Shown here: positions 26,044 to 35,377 of the stretch, piece by piece | How positions within the stretch are numbered: position 1 is the stretch's first letter | Layout of the letters: every line of letters starts with the position of its first letter | NCBI RefSeq assembly: GCF_018531195.1 | Contig: NZ_JAHDYS010000020.1 | Span: 1-62,893, forward strand | Direction of reading: 5' to 3' | Length of the DNA: 62,893 nt | DNA from: Pelotalea chapellei | GTDB lineage: Bacteria; Desulfobacterota; Desulfuromonadia; Geobacterales; Pseudopelobacteraceae | The notes under the pieces: generated by a model | What the model saw: the letters and a program-made list of their open reading frames with translations, nothing else | Told to the model about the DNA's origin: nothing | Database searches by the model: none | Made by a program: the position numbers and the translations under genes

Positions 26044-27489
26044 TCAATTTGGAATGCTGGGCAATTCAACACCCGCCATCTTCTGAACCATGCGTACCAC
26101 CTGACAACTATAGCCGAATTCATTGTCGTACCACACATAAAGGACGCAGCGGGTCCCTTGAACAATTGTGGCTAGGGAATCGACCACGCATGCGTGGCGA
26201 GAGCCGACAAAGTCGCTGGAAACAACTTCTGGGGAATTGGTGTAATCAATCTGATTCTGCAGCGGTGAATCGAGCGAGATGTTCCTCAGATAACTATTCA
26301 ATGAAGCCACATCTGCTGCTTCGGCCAGTTCAAGATTAAGAATCGCCAGTGAAACATTAGGCGTCGGCACTCGGATAGCGTTTCCGGTCAGTTTACCAGA
26401 AAGCTCCGGAATAACTTTGGCAACAGCCTTGGCTGCACCTGTTTCAGTAATGACCATGTTCAGCGGAGCACTCCGTCCGCGTCGTGAATTTTTGTGATAG
26501 TTGTCGATCAGATTTTGATCGTTGGTATAGGAATGACACGTCTCCACGTGGCCGTGTACGATGCCGAAACGATCATTAATGGCTTTAAGAACCGGTACAA
26601 TAGCATTAGTAGTACAACTGGCAGCCGAAAAGATTGTTTCTTCCTGAATAATTAGCTCATTATTGACTCCTGCCACTACGTTGGGGACATCTCCCTTTCC
26701 GGGTGCAGTTAGGATTACCCTGCTGATCCCGGGAGCTTTGATATGCCTCCCCAACCCTTCACGATCACGCCATTTACCGGTATTATCAATCAGGATGGCA
26801 TTCTGGATACCATATTGGGTGTAATCAACATTTTCGGGCGCATCTGCATAGATGATGCGGATCATGTTCCCATTGGCAATAATGGCATTTTCCTCCTCGT
26901 CCACAGTAATAATGCCATGAAAGGGACCGTGCACTGAATCGCGACGCAGCAGACTGGCTCGCTTCACCAGGTCGTCGGCACTTCCTTTACGCACTACTGC
27001 GGCACGTAACCTTAATTTTTCTCCACTTCCCGATTTTTCAATCAAGATACGGGCAAGAAGACGGCCGATACGCCCGAATCCGTAGAGTACAATGTCTTGA
27101 GGCTCTTCAAGAATTGGAGTTCGGCCTGTATTAATGACCGCAAGTTCCTGGCGGACAAACTCACCTACTTCCAATCCTTTGCCATCTGCCTGATAGCGGA
27201 CCGTCAGTTTTCCAATGTCTATTCTTGCGGGTGCCAGATCAAGTTTGGTCATTGCCTCAAGCACCGGAAACGTGTCCCGCACAGAAAGTTCATTGTCCAA
27301 TATCAGACGGGCGAAACGATGAGCCTTAAGTATATCGATAGTGGCGCAATGCACCAAGGAGCGACCATATACCGTGGTAACTATGTTGTGATCGCGGTAA
27401 AGACGACCAATCATTGGCAGCATCCATTCCGCATATTCTTCAAGACTTTGCCAATCTTTAAGATAATCTGTCTGCTTCTGGTTATTCAT
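26044..27489 (-). CDS. Long-form glyceraldehyde-3-phosphate dehydrogenase
   Basis: 481 residues, about 145 longer than classical GapA. Residues 1-125 are an extra N-terminal domain. The NAD(P)-binding GFGRIGRLLARIL starts near residue 134, the catalytic Cys is in SAASCTTNAIVPVL at about 288, and the C-terminal end has YVWYDNEFGYSCQVV. It interconverts glyceraldehyde 3-phosphate and 1,3-bisphosphoglycerate. The same extended form is known in Pseudomonas and some delta-group bacteria, where a gluconeogenic or NADP-linked role has been suggested. AAGGAGG lies before the ATG. Confidence 0.92.
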   Translation of the reverse strand: MNNQKQTDYLKDWQSLEEYAEWMLPMIGRLYRDHNIVTTVYGRSLVHCATIDILKAHRFARLILDNELSVRDTFPVLEAMTKLDLAPARIDIGKLTVRYQADGKGLEVGEFVRQELAVINTGRTPILEEPQDIVLYGFGRIGRLLARILIEKSGSGEKLRLRAAVVRKGSADDLVKRASLLRRDSVHGPFHGIITVDEEENAIIANGNMIRIIYADAPENVDYTQYGIQNAILIDNTGKWRDREGLGRHIKAPGISRVILTAPGKGDVPNVVAGVNNELIIQEETIFSAASCTTNAIVPVLKAINDRFGIVHGHVETCHSYTNDQNLIDNYHKNSRRGRSAPLNMVITETGAAKAVAKVIPELSGKLTGNAIRVPTPNVSLAILNLELAEAADVASLNSYLRNISLDSPLQNQIDYTNSPEVVSSDFVGSRHACVVDSLATIVQGTRCVLYVWYDNEFGYSCQVVRMVQKMAGVELPSIPN

Positions 27490-27795
27490 TTGTGTCCCTC
27501 CTTGCTCGATATTCCAGTTTTACATTATTAGAAATTGCAATAACTGTATGAGCCTTGCTTTTAATTTTGATAAAAAGATCACGTATTGAAGGAGTACGTC
27601 AACAATAAAATCAAGCTAAATACAAAGAGAGGGAATTTTAAGTATTAAGGGATAACAGCGAAAACATAGGAAATTTATTTTATGAGGGTAGTGAGATTGC
27701 GGGTACTGACAACAAATTTTTATTCAAAATTTTTATGGTTTGAAAACAAAAAAGCCTGCCGAAGCAGGCTTAGCTGGCTTTTTTTATTTATTCCA
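27490..27795. other. AT-rich intergenic region
   Basis: 306 bases between the GAPDH start and the end of a cold-shock gene. It holds the cold-shock gene's terminator (27749-27770) and presumably the GAPDH promoter; one weak candidate is TTGACG near 27597-27602 on the minus strand. I see no gene here. Confidence 0.6.
27749..27770 (-). terminator. Terminator of cold-shock gene
   Basis: On the minus strand AGCCTGC-TTCG-GCAGGCT is followed by TTTTTTG. It lies 25 bases past the stop codon. Confidence 0.88.
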
Positions 27796-27999
27796 TCAAA
27801 GCTTTTGGACATTTTCCGCCTGGAGCCCTTTGGGTCCCTTGACAACCTCGAATCTGACCTTGTCTCCTTCACCCAGCGTTTTGAAGCCGCTGCCGGTGAT
27901 GGCGGAGAAGTGCACAAAAACGTCCCCGCTTCCGTCATCCTGTTCAAGAAAACCGAATCCTTTACTTTCATTAAACCATTTTACTGTACCTGTGGCCAT
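27796..27999 (-). CDS. Cold-shock protein (CspA family)
   Basis: 67 residues, start at [17 protein letters not shown] with GGAG nine bases upstream; the longer open frame is 5' UTR. The RNP1 motif KGFGFLEQ and RNP2 motif DVFVHFSAI are intact, with GLQAENVQ at the end. It binds single-stranded RNA and DNA and melts structure. Long untranslated leader. The second csp copy lies at 32015. Confidence 0.96.
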   Translation of the reverse strand: MATGTVKWFNESKGFGFLEQDDGSGDVFVHFSAITGSGFKTLGEGDKVRFEVVKGPKGLQAENVQKL

Positions 28000-28164
28000 C
28001 TTCTCTGTCTCCTTTGTCTGAAATCCGTTTTCCGAATGCCGGTCTTTGTGGCCTTTGTCACATGCACCGCCTTCCGTTCCACCTTGTACTGTACACTTTA
28101 GCATGGAAAAAAAGTTTTTCCAGAGAGCCAATTAAAATTATGTTAGCAACGGAAACTGGATCAG

Positions 28165-28776
28165 CTATGCGTTCAACTTGGCAGCGATTCCCCCCATGTA
28201 TTTACCCTGATGGCGAGCTGCAGCAAGCTCATTATCGCTTGGGAAGCGTTCACCTTTACCACCACAGATTGTAGAAGCTCCATAGGGCGATCCCCCGGTG
28301 ATCTCATCCATACGCATTTGACCGGCAAAAGCATAAGGAAGGCCAGTTATAATCATCCCCTGATGCAATAAGAAAGTATGAAAGGTGAGAACGGTCGATT
28401 CCTGCCCACCATGCTGGGTGGCGCTACTGGTGAAAACGCTGCCGACTTTTCCGACCAGTCCGCCATTCATCCAGATGCTGCCAGTCGCGTCCAGAAACTG
28501 GCGCATTTGGCCGCACATATTGCCAAAACGAGTTGGAGTACCGAAAACAATACCTGCATAACCGGTAAGTTCATCAACAGTGCAAACCGGGATATGGGCA
28601 AAGGTTTTCTGCGCCTCAGTAGCACCCATTTTTGCAAGCACATCCGTTGGAAGGGTTTCCGGAACCCGCCGCAATACCCCCTCAGCACCAGGCACTTCAG
28701 CAATACCCTCTGCAATGGCTTCGGCCATTTTGTGGATGTGTCCATACATGGAATAGTACAATACAAGAATCTTCAT
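28165..28776 (-). CDS. wrbA: NAD(P)H:quinone oxidoreductase WrbA
   Basis: 203 residues, flavodoxin-like. The FMN phosphate loop [15 protein letters not shown] lies at residues 7-21. Other motifs: [37 protein letters not shown], and GLPYAF. It reduces quinones by two electrons, limiting oxidative stress. Own promoter (TTGCAG, extended -10 TGATATAGT) and RBS AGGAGG. Confidence 0.95.
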   Translation of the reverse strand: MKILVLYYSMYGHIHKMAEAIAEGIAEVPGAEGVLRRVPETLPTDVLAKMGATEAQKTFAHIPVCTVDELTGYAGIVFGTPTRFGNMCGQMRQFLDATGSIWMNGGLVGKVGSVFTSSATQHGGQESTVLTFHTFLLHQGMIITGLPYAFAGQMRMDEITGGSPYGASTICGGKGERFPSDNELAAARHQGKYMGGIAAKLNA

Positions 28777-28810
28777 ACGTCCTCCTGTGGTTGGTTATCG
28801 AACACCAAGC

Positions 28811-28823
28811 AAAAACTATATCA
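28811..28823 (-). promoter_or_regulatory. Extended -10 promoter of wrbA
   Basis: The minus strand reads TGATATAGTTTTT, one base different from the elements at 22918 and 24864, with TTGCAG 16 bases upstream of TATAGT. Confidence 0.55.
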
Positions 28824-28845
28824 CCCAACGTCCATTCTGCAATGC

Positions 28846-30492
28846 CTACAGTGCGCCCAACACTTTCAACAGATGAGGTACCATCTGTTTTTTACGAGAC
28901 ATAACTCCTTTAAGCTCATAAAGATGGGATTCTATCTGCGGATATCCCATGACATGGGCAATTTCATTCTTGCCTTCTGCAAGAAAAAAAGTTGTCTCAC
29001 TGTAGATATCGGTAACCATTAAACCAGCCAAAGCAAGACCATCTTTTTCCTTAATCTGTTTGAGAGCGACACGTAGTTCATCTTTGTATTCAAAAAATTC
29101 ATCAAATCCCACCACCTCAACCTGCCCGACACCAAAACCCACGTCGGCGGCAGTGAAATGTTTGAAATCGCTTCGAATAGCCTTTTCGGCTGAACCATGG
29201 GCGCTGAACCCACTGCATGACATGAAAATATCTCTTCCAAATGCACTATGATCCAGTCCGGAGCATGCTTCCAGCCAGACAACCGCTTCACGATCACGGG
29301 AAGTGGTTGTAGGAGATTTGAGAATGACAGTGTCCGAAAGAATACCCGCAAGAAGCAGTGCGGCGATTTTTTTCTCCGGCTCCAATCCCCGTTCACGATA
29401 GAGAGTGGCAACCACAGTACAGGTGCTCCCGACAGGTGCAGCCATAAAGGTGATTGGCTGATTTGTAGGTGGATTCCCAAGCTTGTGATGGTCAATAACC
29501 TCCAAAATCTCCACAGCCTCAGCTCCGGGAACTGCCTGTGCCAATTCATTATGATCAACAAGTATCAGAGCATAGGGAAGCGGAGTTAAAAGTGATGATT
29601 TGGTTGCCACACCGGCAATGGTGTCGTCTTCCTCAATGGCAACCACAGCAGTTTCTCCTGAGTGAAGCAGTTTGAGACGCAAGTGATCAAGTGGCTCTCC
29701 GACACTGACCTTCTCAAATTTTGGCTCTACAAAACAGGACAAGGGCATGGATAGTCGCGCCATCCAGGTTGCAGTGGCTGTGTCATAAGGGGTGGATAAT
29801 ACTGTAACGCCTTTCTGACGCGCCCTGTGAAGCAGTTCATCACTGACCACAAAACCTCCGGTTACCACCAGCAGCCGCACACCTCTTTCAATAGCAGACT
29901 GTTGAATGGAAGGCCTGTCGCCGGTCATGACGAAGAGGGACATTGGATCATATCCATCAATTTTTTCGGAAAAAGATTCCTCCACCATGGCACCTATGAA
30001 AAGGTGCAGATGTTCAATCTTAGTAGTTGGCTCACCCGTCAGAAAAATGGCCTCCAGACAATCTGCGATAGAACGAAGAGAGGTATCGACCCCACGCTTA
30101 CGGTCAGTTCCGGCAACGAGATACTTCTCAGAGAGCTTCAGCAGTGTAACAAGTCCAACGGGCCGACGCGAGTCATCCACAACAGGCAGAACTCTGATGG
30201 TATGTTGATGAAACAGCTGCAGTACATCTCTGAGAGGCATGTCCGTCCGGGCTGTTACTGGCTGGCGGTTGATGACGTCCCTCACCTTGGGAAGGACATC
30301 CGTCAGGTACAATGGGGCTGTGATGTCAAGCCGATCCAAAATATAGCGGGTCTGGGGGTTTAGTTCTCCAGCAGCTGCAGCAATCACATTCTTTTGCCCT
30401 AGTTTTTGCTTCAATTCGGCATAGGCAATTGCCGAAGCAATTGAATCAGTGTCCGGGTTTCTGTGCCCAATGACATAAATCCGTTTGGTCAT
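28846..30492 (-). CDS. ppaC: Family II manganese-dependent inorganic pyrophosphatase with CBS and DRTGG domains
   Basis: 548 residues; start at MTKRIYVIG with GGAG five bases upstream. The DHH domain begins with GHRNPDTDSIASAIAY. A regulatory insert spans about residues 70-300: CBS (PVTARTDMPLRDVLQLFHQH), DRTGG-like (GDRPSIQQSAIERGVRLLVVTGG), and a second CBS. The DHH catalytic half resumes with VDHNELAQ and EVIDHHKLGN, then the DHHA2 domain. It hydrolyses PPi; the CBS pair binds adenine nucleotides in relatives, linking activity to energy charge. Confidence 0.92.
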   Translation of the reverse strand: MTKRIYVIGHRNPDTDSIASAIAYAELKQKLGQKNVIAAAAGELNPQTRYILDRLDITAPLYLTDVLPKVRDVINRQPVTARTDMPLRDVLQLFHQHTIRVLPVVDDSRRPVGLVTLLKLSEKYLVAGTDRKRGVDTSLRSIADCLEAIFLTGEPTTKIEHLHLFIGAMVEESFSEKIDGYDPMSLFVMTGDRPSIQQSAIERGVRLLVVTGGFVVSDELLHRARQKGVTVLSTPYDTATATWMARLSMPLSCFVEPKFEKVSVGEPLDHLRLKLLHSGETAVVAIEEDDTIAGVATKSSLLTPLPYALILVDHNELAQAVPGAEAVEILEVIDHHKLGNPPTNQPITFMAAPVGSTCTVVATLYRERGLEPEKKIAALLLAGILSDTVILKSPTTTSRDREAVVWLEACSGLDHSAFGRDIFMSCSGFSAHGSAEKAIRSDFKHFTAADVGFGVGQVEVVGFDEFFEYKDELRVALKQIKEKDGLALAGLMVTDIYSETTFFLAEGKNEIAHVMGYPQIESHLYELKGVMSRKKQMVPHLLKVLGAL

Positions 30493-30548
30493 ACACACTC
30501 CAAAGTTGTTATCTACAAGCCACTTACTTGATGGGGTTGCTATGCAAT

Positions 30549-31907
30549 TTACCTTGCTCTCGGTGCTCGTTTTGGATGCCGAGCTGTCGGTGCCAGGCCT
30601 GGATGGACCGGCTTTTCCGAGTGTCCTGCCTTACCGGCAGAAGCACTTTTTTTAACATCCTTGGAGGTACTGGCACGAGTACCTGAAAAACTTCCCGCTT
30701 TCTGTGCCGCAGCCTTGGCAGCAGGCTTGCGCCCCTGGGGCTGCCTCGGCGGACGAGCAAATTCACTGTCTTTCTGAGGAGCTGGCACCGTGTAATCAAA
30801 GTCCTCTATGGTGCGACGTTCCAGAGAATAACCCAGCTTCTTCTCTATGACGTGAACCATGACTGTATCCTCGGAGGTAACCATTGTGAAAGCATCGCCG
30901 GTACGGGCGGCTCGGCCGGTACGTCCAATACGATGAATATAAGCTTCAGCTGTATCTGTGATGTCATAGTTAATAACATGGGAGACTTGGGAAACATCAA
31001 TTCCCCGGGCAGCAATATCAGTGGCAACAAGGATTTGATAGGTGCCATCACGAAATCCATCCAAAGCAGCCTGTCGCCGGTTTTGAGAAAGATTGCCCTG
31101 CAACGACGCTGCCTTGTAACCCGCCTTTTCCAATTGTTCACCCAGCCGCTTGGCGCGATGCTTAGTGCGGGTAAAAACCAGCACCGATTCAGTGTCAGTA
31201 TGACGCAACAGCTCGAGCAGCAGTGGTGTCTTAAGATGCTGCTCCACCGGATAAAGTGCATGGGTCACGGTGACCGGGGGAGCGGAATTTCCTGCCTGCA
31301 CTGTTACCGGGCGAGTTAATATCTCGCTGGCAAGTTTGCGGATATCATCCGGCATGGTAGCGGAAAACAGCAGGGTCTGACGCTGCACTGGAAGATGTTT
31401 GAGCACTTTCCGGATGTCGGGGAGAAAACCCATGTCAAACATCTGATCAGCCTCGTCCAGCACCAGAACCTCGACTTTCGTGAGATCAATGGTTCCTTGG
31501 TTGATGTGATCGAGCAACCGACCAGGGCAGGCCACAACTATTTCTACCCCACGTTTCAACTTCTCTATTTGAGGATTGACAGTTACTCCGCCATAAATGG
31601 TGATACTCCGCAAACGAGTGTGACTTGCCAGTTGCTCAATGGTATTGTGAATTTGTTCTGCCAACTCACGAGTGGGGGCAACTATCAGGGCACCTATTTG
31701 CCCACGTGGATTCTGCTGCAAACGATGGAGAATAGGCAACACAAATGCAGCAGTTTTTCCGGTTCCGGTCTGGGCCAGGCCCATGACATCACAACCGGCC
31801 ATAACTGAAGGAATGGCCTGTTCCTGGATGGGAGTCGGCGTCATATAACCGGTCGCTTTGATTCCGGCATTAATGGTGTGATGAAAATTGAATGTCTGAA
31901 AACTCAT
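30549..31907 (-). CDS. rhlE: DEAD-box RNA helicase (RhlE type)
   Basis: 452 residues with the complete motif set: Q motif (YMTPTPIQEQAI), Walker A AQTGTGKTA, PTRELAEQ, VLDEADQMFDMGF, SAT, and in domain 2 VFTRTKHRAKRL, ATDIAARGID and HRIGRTGRA. The C-terminal 75 residues are basic, Ala/Lys/Arg-rich and disordered. It unwinds RNA in ribosome assembly or decay, often cold-induced. It follows a cold-shock gene with a terminator between them. AGAAGGAG lies before the ATG. Confidence 0.93.
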   Translation of the reverse strand: MSFQTFNFHHTINAGIKATGYMTPTPIQEQAIPSVMAGCDVMGLAQTGTGKTAAFVLPILHRLQQNPRGQIGALIVAPTRELAEQIHNTIEQLASHTRLRSITIYGGVTVNPQIEKLKRGVEIVVACPGRLLDHINQGTIDLTKVEVLVLDEADQMFDMGFLPDIRKVLKHLPVQRQTLLFSATMPDDIRKLASEILTRPVTVQAGNSAPPVTVTHALYPVEQHLKTPLLLELLRHTDTESVLVFTRTKHRAKRLGEQLEKAGYKAASLQGNLSQNRRQAALDGFRDGTYQILVATDIAARGIDVSQVSHVINYDITDTAEAYIHRIGRTGRAARTGDAFTMVTSEDTVMVHVIEKKLGYSLERRTIEDFDYTVPAPQKDSEFARPPRQPQGRKPAAKAAAQKAGSFSGTRASTSKDVKKSASAGKAGHSEKPVHPGLAPTARHPKRAPRAR

Positions 31908-31931
31908 ACTGCTCCTTCTGTTTTATTCACG

Positions 31932-31960
31932 CAAAAGGCCCCGACATGCGCCGGGGCCTT
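31932..31960 (-). terminator. Terminator/attenuator between cold-shock gene and rhlE
   Basis: On the minus strand AAGGCCCCG...CGGGGCCTT is followed by only four T, then rhlE's RBS about 15 bases further. The short U tract suggests partial read-through. Confidence 0.75.
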
Positions 31961-32014
31961 CCTGTCTATTTCGCTGCATTGTTTTTAATGCGATCTTCCC
32001 GATTGGAATTGAAG

Positions 32015-32215
32015 TTATATCCTGGCTACGTTAGCAGCCTGCAAACCTTTAGGGCCTTTAACGATATCGAACTGAACTGCATCACCTTCGGCAAGCGATT
32101 TAAATCCGTTACCAGTGATAGCAGAAAAATGAACAAAAATATCTTCACCCTGCTCCTGCTCAAGAAAACCAAAACCTTTACTGTCATTAAACCATTTTAC
32201 CCTACCTGTTGTCAT
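32015..32215 (-). CDS. Cold-shock protein (CspA family)
   Basis: 66 residues from [17 protein letters not shown], with AGGAG seven bases upstream. RNP1 (KGFGFLEQ) and RNP2 (DIFVHFSAI) are intact. It is about three quarters identical to the copy at 27796. Its leader is over 100 nt long, as usual for csp mRNAs. The next gene downstream is the helicase gene at 30549-31907. Confidence 0.96.
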   Translation of the reverse strand: MTTGRVKWFNDSKGFGFLEQEQGEDIFVHFSAITGNGFKSLAEGDAVQFDIVKGPKGLQAANVARI

Positions 32216-32368
32216 ACCTGCGCTCCTTCTGTCCAGCTGTGTAATGCACTCACGATAGCGTGATGTGGTATAAAATCGGTTTTTCCTGCTAATCATTCTG
32301 CTTTTAAAAGATTTAAATTTATACCATATATTTAATTGCCTGTATGTAAAAAACAAACACGATCTGGT

Positions 32369-32385
32369 ATGCCAATCACTGGCAT
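32369..32385. promoter_or_regulatory. Operator-like palindrome ATGCCA-N5-TGGCAT
   Basis: Six-base perfect arms with a 5-base spacer, just upstream of the AT-rich csp promoter and far upstream of secA. Confidence 0.4.
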
Positions 32386-32446
32386 TTCAAAACCATAGCC
32401 AAACAATTCATTAATAAAGATGAAACGAATGGTTAAATTTTTATTT

Positions 32447-32539
32447 GGGCAGAACGTCCTACTCTGGGCTATTTAGCCCCCCACAACTTCTGTCGGATGT
32501 TAGTTCTGCAATGCCATCCGCTGAGGACTCCACCCGCCC
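32447..32539 (+). ncRNA. Possible structured RNA / secA-upstream element
   Basis: Nested stems by eye: GGGC/GCCC (32447-32450, 32536-32539), GTCCT/AGGAC (32456-32460, 32524-32528), hairpin GGGCT-ATTT-AGCCC (32466-32479), and hairpin CGGATG/CATCCG (32494-32499, 32515-32520). Together they give a three-way junction. Strand and identity unknown; no known riboswitch class recognised. Confidence 0.35.
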
Positions 32540-32554
32540 GTCTAGCCTTTTATG

Positions 32555-32583
32555 TTGAGTACCCTCCCGATGTGTGCTAATTT
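32555..32583 (+). promoter_or_regulatory. Sigma-70 promoter of secA
   Basis: TTGAGT and TAATTT are separated by 17 bases, 43 bases before the ATG of secA. Confidence 0.55.
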
Positions 32584-32625
32584 TATGAGCTAATTTAGAT
32601 ATCACCTAAGCAGTGGGAGATTTTA

Positions 32626-35316
32626 ATGTTTGGTTCCCTTATTAAAAAGATCGTTGGCAGCAAAAATGAGCGTGAGTTAAAAAAACTCTGGCCTGTTGTC
32701 TACAAGATCAATAACCTGGAAAGCTCCGTTGCACAACTCTCCGATGAACAACTCCGCGCCAAGACACTTGAATTCAAGGATCGTCATTCTAAGGGTGAAT
32801 CTTTGGATGCCCTGCTTCCTGAGGCTTTTGCTGTTTGCCGCGAGGCGAGTAAACGGGTACTTGGTATGCGCCATTTCGATGTCCAGTTAATTGGCGGTAT
32901 GGTGCTGCATTCGGGTAAAATTTCGGAGATGAAAACCGGTGAGGGCAAGACCCTGGTCGCTACCCTCCCCGCCTACTTGAATGCGATCAGCGGCAAAGGC
33001 GTTCATGTCGTAACAGTCAACGATTACCTGGCACGACGTGACTCGGAGTGGATGGGCAGATTGTACGGTTTCCTTGGGTTGACGGTTGGGGTGATCGTAC
33101 ACGGGGTCGAAGACGAACAGCGCCGTGAAAATTATGCTGCGGATATCACCTACGGCACCAATAACGAGTTCGGGTTTGACTATTTGCGGGACAACATGAA
33201 GTTCTCACTGGAAGATTATGTCCAACGCGGCTTCAATTATGCCATCGTTGACGAAGTCGACTCCATTCTTATCGACGAGGCGCGGACTCCTTTGATCATT
33301 TCCGGCCCTACAGAAGAGTCCACCGACAAGTATTACATCATTGACCGCATCATCCCTGTGCTGGAAAAAGGCGAAACGATTGAGGTCGAAGCCAATACAC
33401 TTTCCGGCAAGCGCAAGCAGTACAGCGGCGACTTCGTCATTGATGAAAAAGCCAAGAGCGCCACACTCACCGAACAAGGGGTACTCAAGGTTGAAAAATT
33501 GCTCAAGGTCGACAATCTTTACGACCCGCGCAACATTGAATTTTTGCACCATACGCAGCAAGCCTTGCGTGCCCATGCCATGTACAAGCGCGATGTAGAC
33601 TATGTCGTCAAGGACGGCGAAGTCATGATAGTGGACGAATTTACCGGCCGCCTCATGCCCGGTCGACGCTGGTCCGACGGACTGCATCAGGCTATTGAGG
33701 CCAAGGAAGGGGTCAACATAGAAAATGAGAATCAGACCCTGGCCACTATAACATTCCAGAACTATTTCCGCATGTATACCAAACTCTCCGGCATGACCGG
33801 CACAGCCGACACCGAGGCCGAAGAGTTCCACAAAATCTATAAACTCGACGTGGTGGTAATCCCCACCAACCGTCCGCTGCTGCGACCTGACTTTCCGGAC
33901 GTGATTTACAAAACCGAAATGGAAAAGTTCAATGCAGTGATTGAAGACATCAAGGAACATTATGCTACTGGGCAGCCATGCCTTGTAGGTACTATTTCTA
34001 TCGAAAAATCAGAGGTGCTGTCAGAACTGCTCAAACGCCAAGGCATTCCCCATAACGTTCTCAACGCAAAACAACACGAACGAGAAGCAGAAATCGTATC
34101 ACAGGCCGGACGCCTGAAGGCCATTACCATTGCTACAAACATGGCAGGTCGTGGTACAGACATTCTGCTGGGAGGCAATGCCGATGCGCTAGCCAGACAA
34201 TGGCGCCGTGAAAACCCTGAGGCGACTGACGAGCAGTATGATGCCGAGTTAGCCAAACTCAAAGCCCAGTGTGCGGCAGAGCATGCAGAGGTGATCAGGC
34301 TAGGCGGTTTGCACATTTTGGGTACAGAACGTCATGAATCACGCCGCATAGACAATCAGCTGAGGGGACGTTCCGGCCGCCAAGGTGATCCCGGTTCATC
34401 AAAATTCTACCTCTCGCTTCAGGACGATCTGCTGCGCATTTTCGGATCAGAGCGTGTAGCAAAGATCATGGACTTGCTCAAGATAGAAGAAGGTGAAGCC
34501 ATCACCCATACCATGATCACCAGATCAATCGAAAATGCACAGAAAAAGGTAGAGGCCCACAACTTCGATATCCGCAAGCATCTCATTGAATACGATGACG
34601 TCATGAACAAACAACGTGAGGTCATCTATACCCAGCGCCGTGAAATCCTTGCCGGCAACGAAATTCGCGAGAGTTTTCTGGAGATGCTGGATGAAACTGT
34701 GGAGGAAATTGTCGCCACATACTGCATCGACAAAGCTCCTGCAAACGAGTGGGACTGGCAGGGGATCGGAGAAGTAGTATACAAGTGTTTCAACTTGCAG
34801 CTGGATCTGCCGCAGGAAATGCTCCCGCGACTTAACCCGACCAATTTTCGTGATACGCTTAAAGAGCAGGTTACTGCTATTTTCCAGGCCAAAGTTGCCG
34901 AAATGGGCGATGAGTTGATCGATCACTTGATCAAGGTCATCATGTTACAAGCAATTGACACCCATTGGAAAGACCACCTGCTTAATATCGACCACCTCAA
35001 GGAAGGCATCGGACTACGCGGCTATGGTCAGAAAGACCCAAAACAGGAGTACAAAAAGGAAGCCTACAACCTGTTCATGGAGTTGATCATCCGCATTCGC
35101 GAAGAAGTTGTCGAGCGCGTCTATTGGGTTCAGGTGGAACATCCGGACGAAGTAGAAGAACTGGAAGAAGAACAGCGCAGCAAAAAGTTGATCTTCAATC
35201 TATCCGGTGATGAGGAGCGTCCACAAGAGCCTGCCAAGACCGCCAAAGTTGCCGGCCGAAATGAGCCCTGTCCTTGCGGCAGCGGGAAAAAATTCAAAAA
35301 GTGCTGTGGGAAATAG
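32626..35316 (+). CDS. secA: Preprotein translocase ATPase SecA
   Basis: 896 residues, full length. Walker [12 protein letters not shown] lies near residue 102, VNDYLARRD follows, and [15 protein letters not shown] is near 208. The preprotein cross-linking domain and NBD2 ([15 protein letters not shown]) come next, then [12 protein letters not shown] and the helical scaffold. The C-terminal zinc SEC-C motif is [13 protein letters not shown]. It drives Sec-dependent export with SecYEG. The gene ends 61 bases before argJ, so the two may be cotranscribed. No SecM-like upstream ORF is seen. GTGGGAG lies before the ATG. Confidence 0.97.
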   Translation: MFGSLIKKIVGSKNERELKKLWPVVYKINNLESSVAQLSDEQLRAKTLEFKDRHSKGESLDALLPEAFAVCREASKRVLGMRHFDVQLIGGMVLHSGKISEMKTGEGKTLVATLPAYLNAISGKGVHVVTVNDYLARRDSEWMGRLYGFLGLTVGVIVHGVEDEQRRENYAADITYGTNNEFGFDYLRDNMKFSLEDYVQRGFNYAIVDEVDSILIDEARTPLIISGPTEESTDKYYIIDRIIPVLEKGETIEVEANTLSGKRKQYSGDFVIDEKAKSATLTEQGVLKVEKLLKVDNLYDPRNIEFLHHTQQALRAHAMYKRDVDYVVKDGEVMIVDEFTGRLMPGRRWSDGLHQAIEAKEGVNIENENQTLATITFQNYFRMYTKLSGMTGTADTEAEEFHKIYKLDVVVIPTNRPLLRPDFPDVIYKTEMEKFNAVIEDIKEHYATGQPCLVGTISIEKSEVLSELLKRQGIPHNVLNAKQHEREAEIVSQAGRLKAITIATNMAGRGTDILLGGNADALARQWRRENPEATDEQYDAELAKLKAQCAAEHAEVIRLGGLHILGTERHESRRIDNQLRGRSGRQGDPGSSKFYLSLQDDLLRIFGSERVAKIMDLLKIEEGEAITHTMITRSIENAQKKVEAHNFDIRKHLIEYDDVMNKQREVIYTQRREILAGNEIRESFLEMLDETVEEIVATYCIDKAPANEWDWQGIGEVVYKCFNLQLDLPQEMLPRLNPTNFRDTLKEQVTAIFQAKVAEMGDELIDHLIKVIMLQAIDTHWKDHLLNIDHLKEGIGLRGYGQKDPKQEYKKEAYNLFMELIIRIREEVVERVYWVQVEHPDEVEELEEEQRSKKLIFNLSGDEERPQEPAKTAKVAGRNEPCPCGSGKKFKKCCGK

Positions 35317-35377
35317 GTTTTTACCAAACGCTATTGCCCCCAATGCAGCAATTGTTTTAGAAACACATGAGGACTCC

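Larger units (their letters stand above)
32216..32625. other. Long intergenic region between csp (-) and secA (+)
   Basis: 410 bases without a gene. It holds the csp leader, an AT-rich csp promoter (minus TTGTTT-17-AAATAT near 32320-32360), a palindrome at 32369-32385, a possible structured RNA at 32447-32539 and a secA promoter at 32555-32583. Confidence 0.6.

Noticed and set aside
32552-32593. 13-codon ORF before secA as a SecM-like arrest peptide
   Set aside because: It has no signal sequence, no RBS, and overlaps the likely promoter.
33205-33960. 251-residue frame antisense to secA
   Set aside because: Antisense shadow of a highly conserved coding region.
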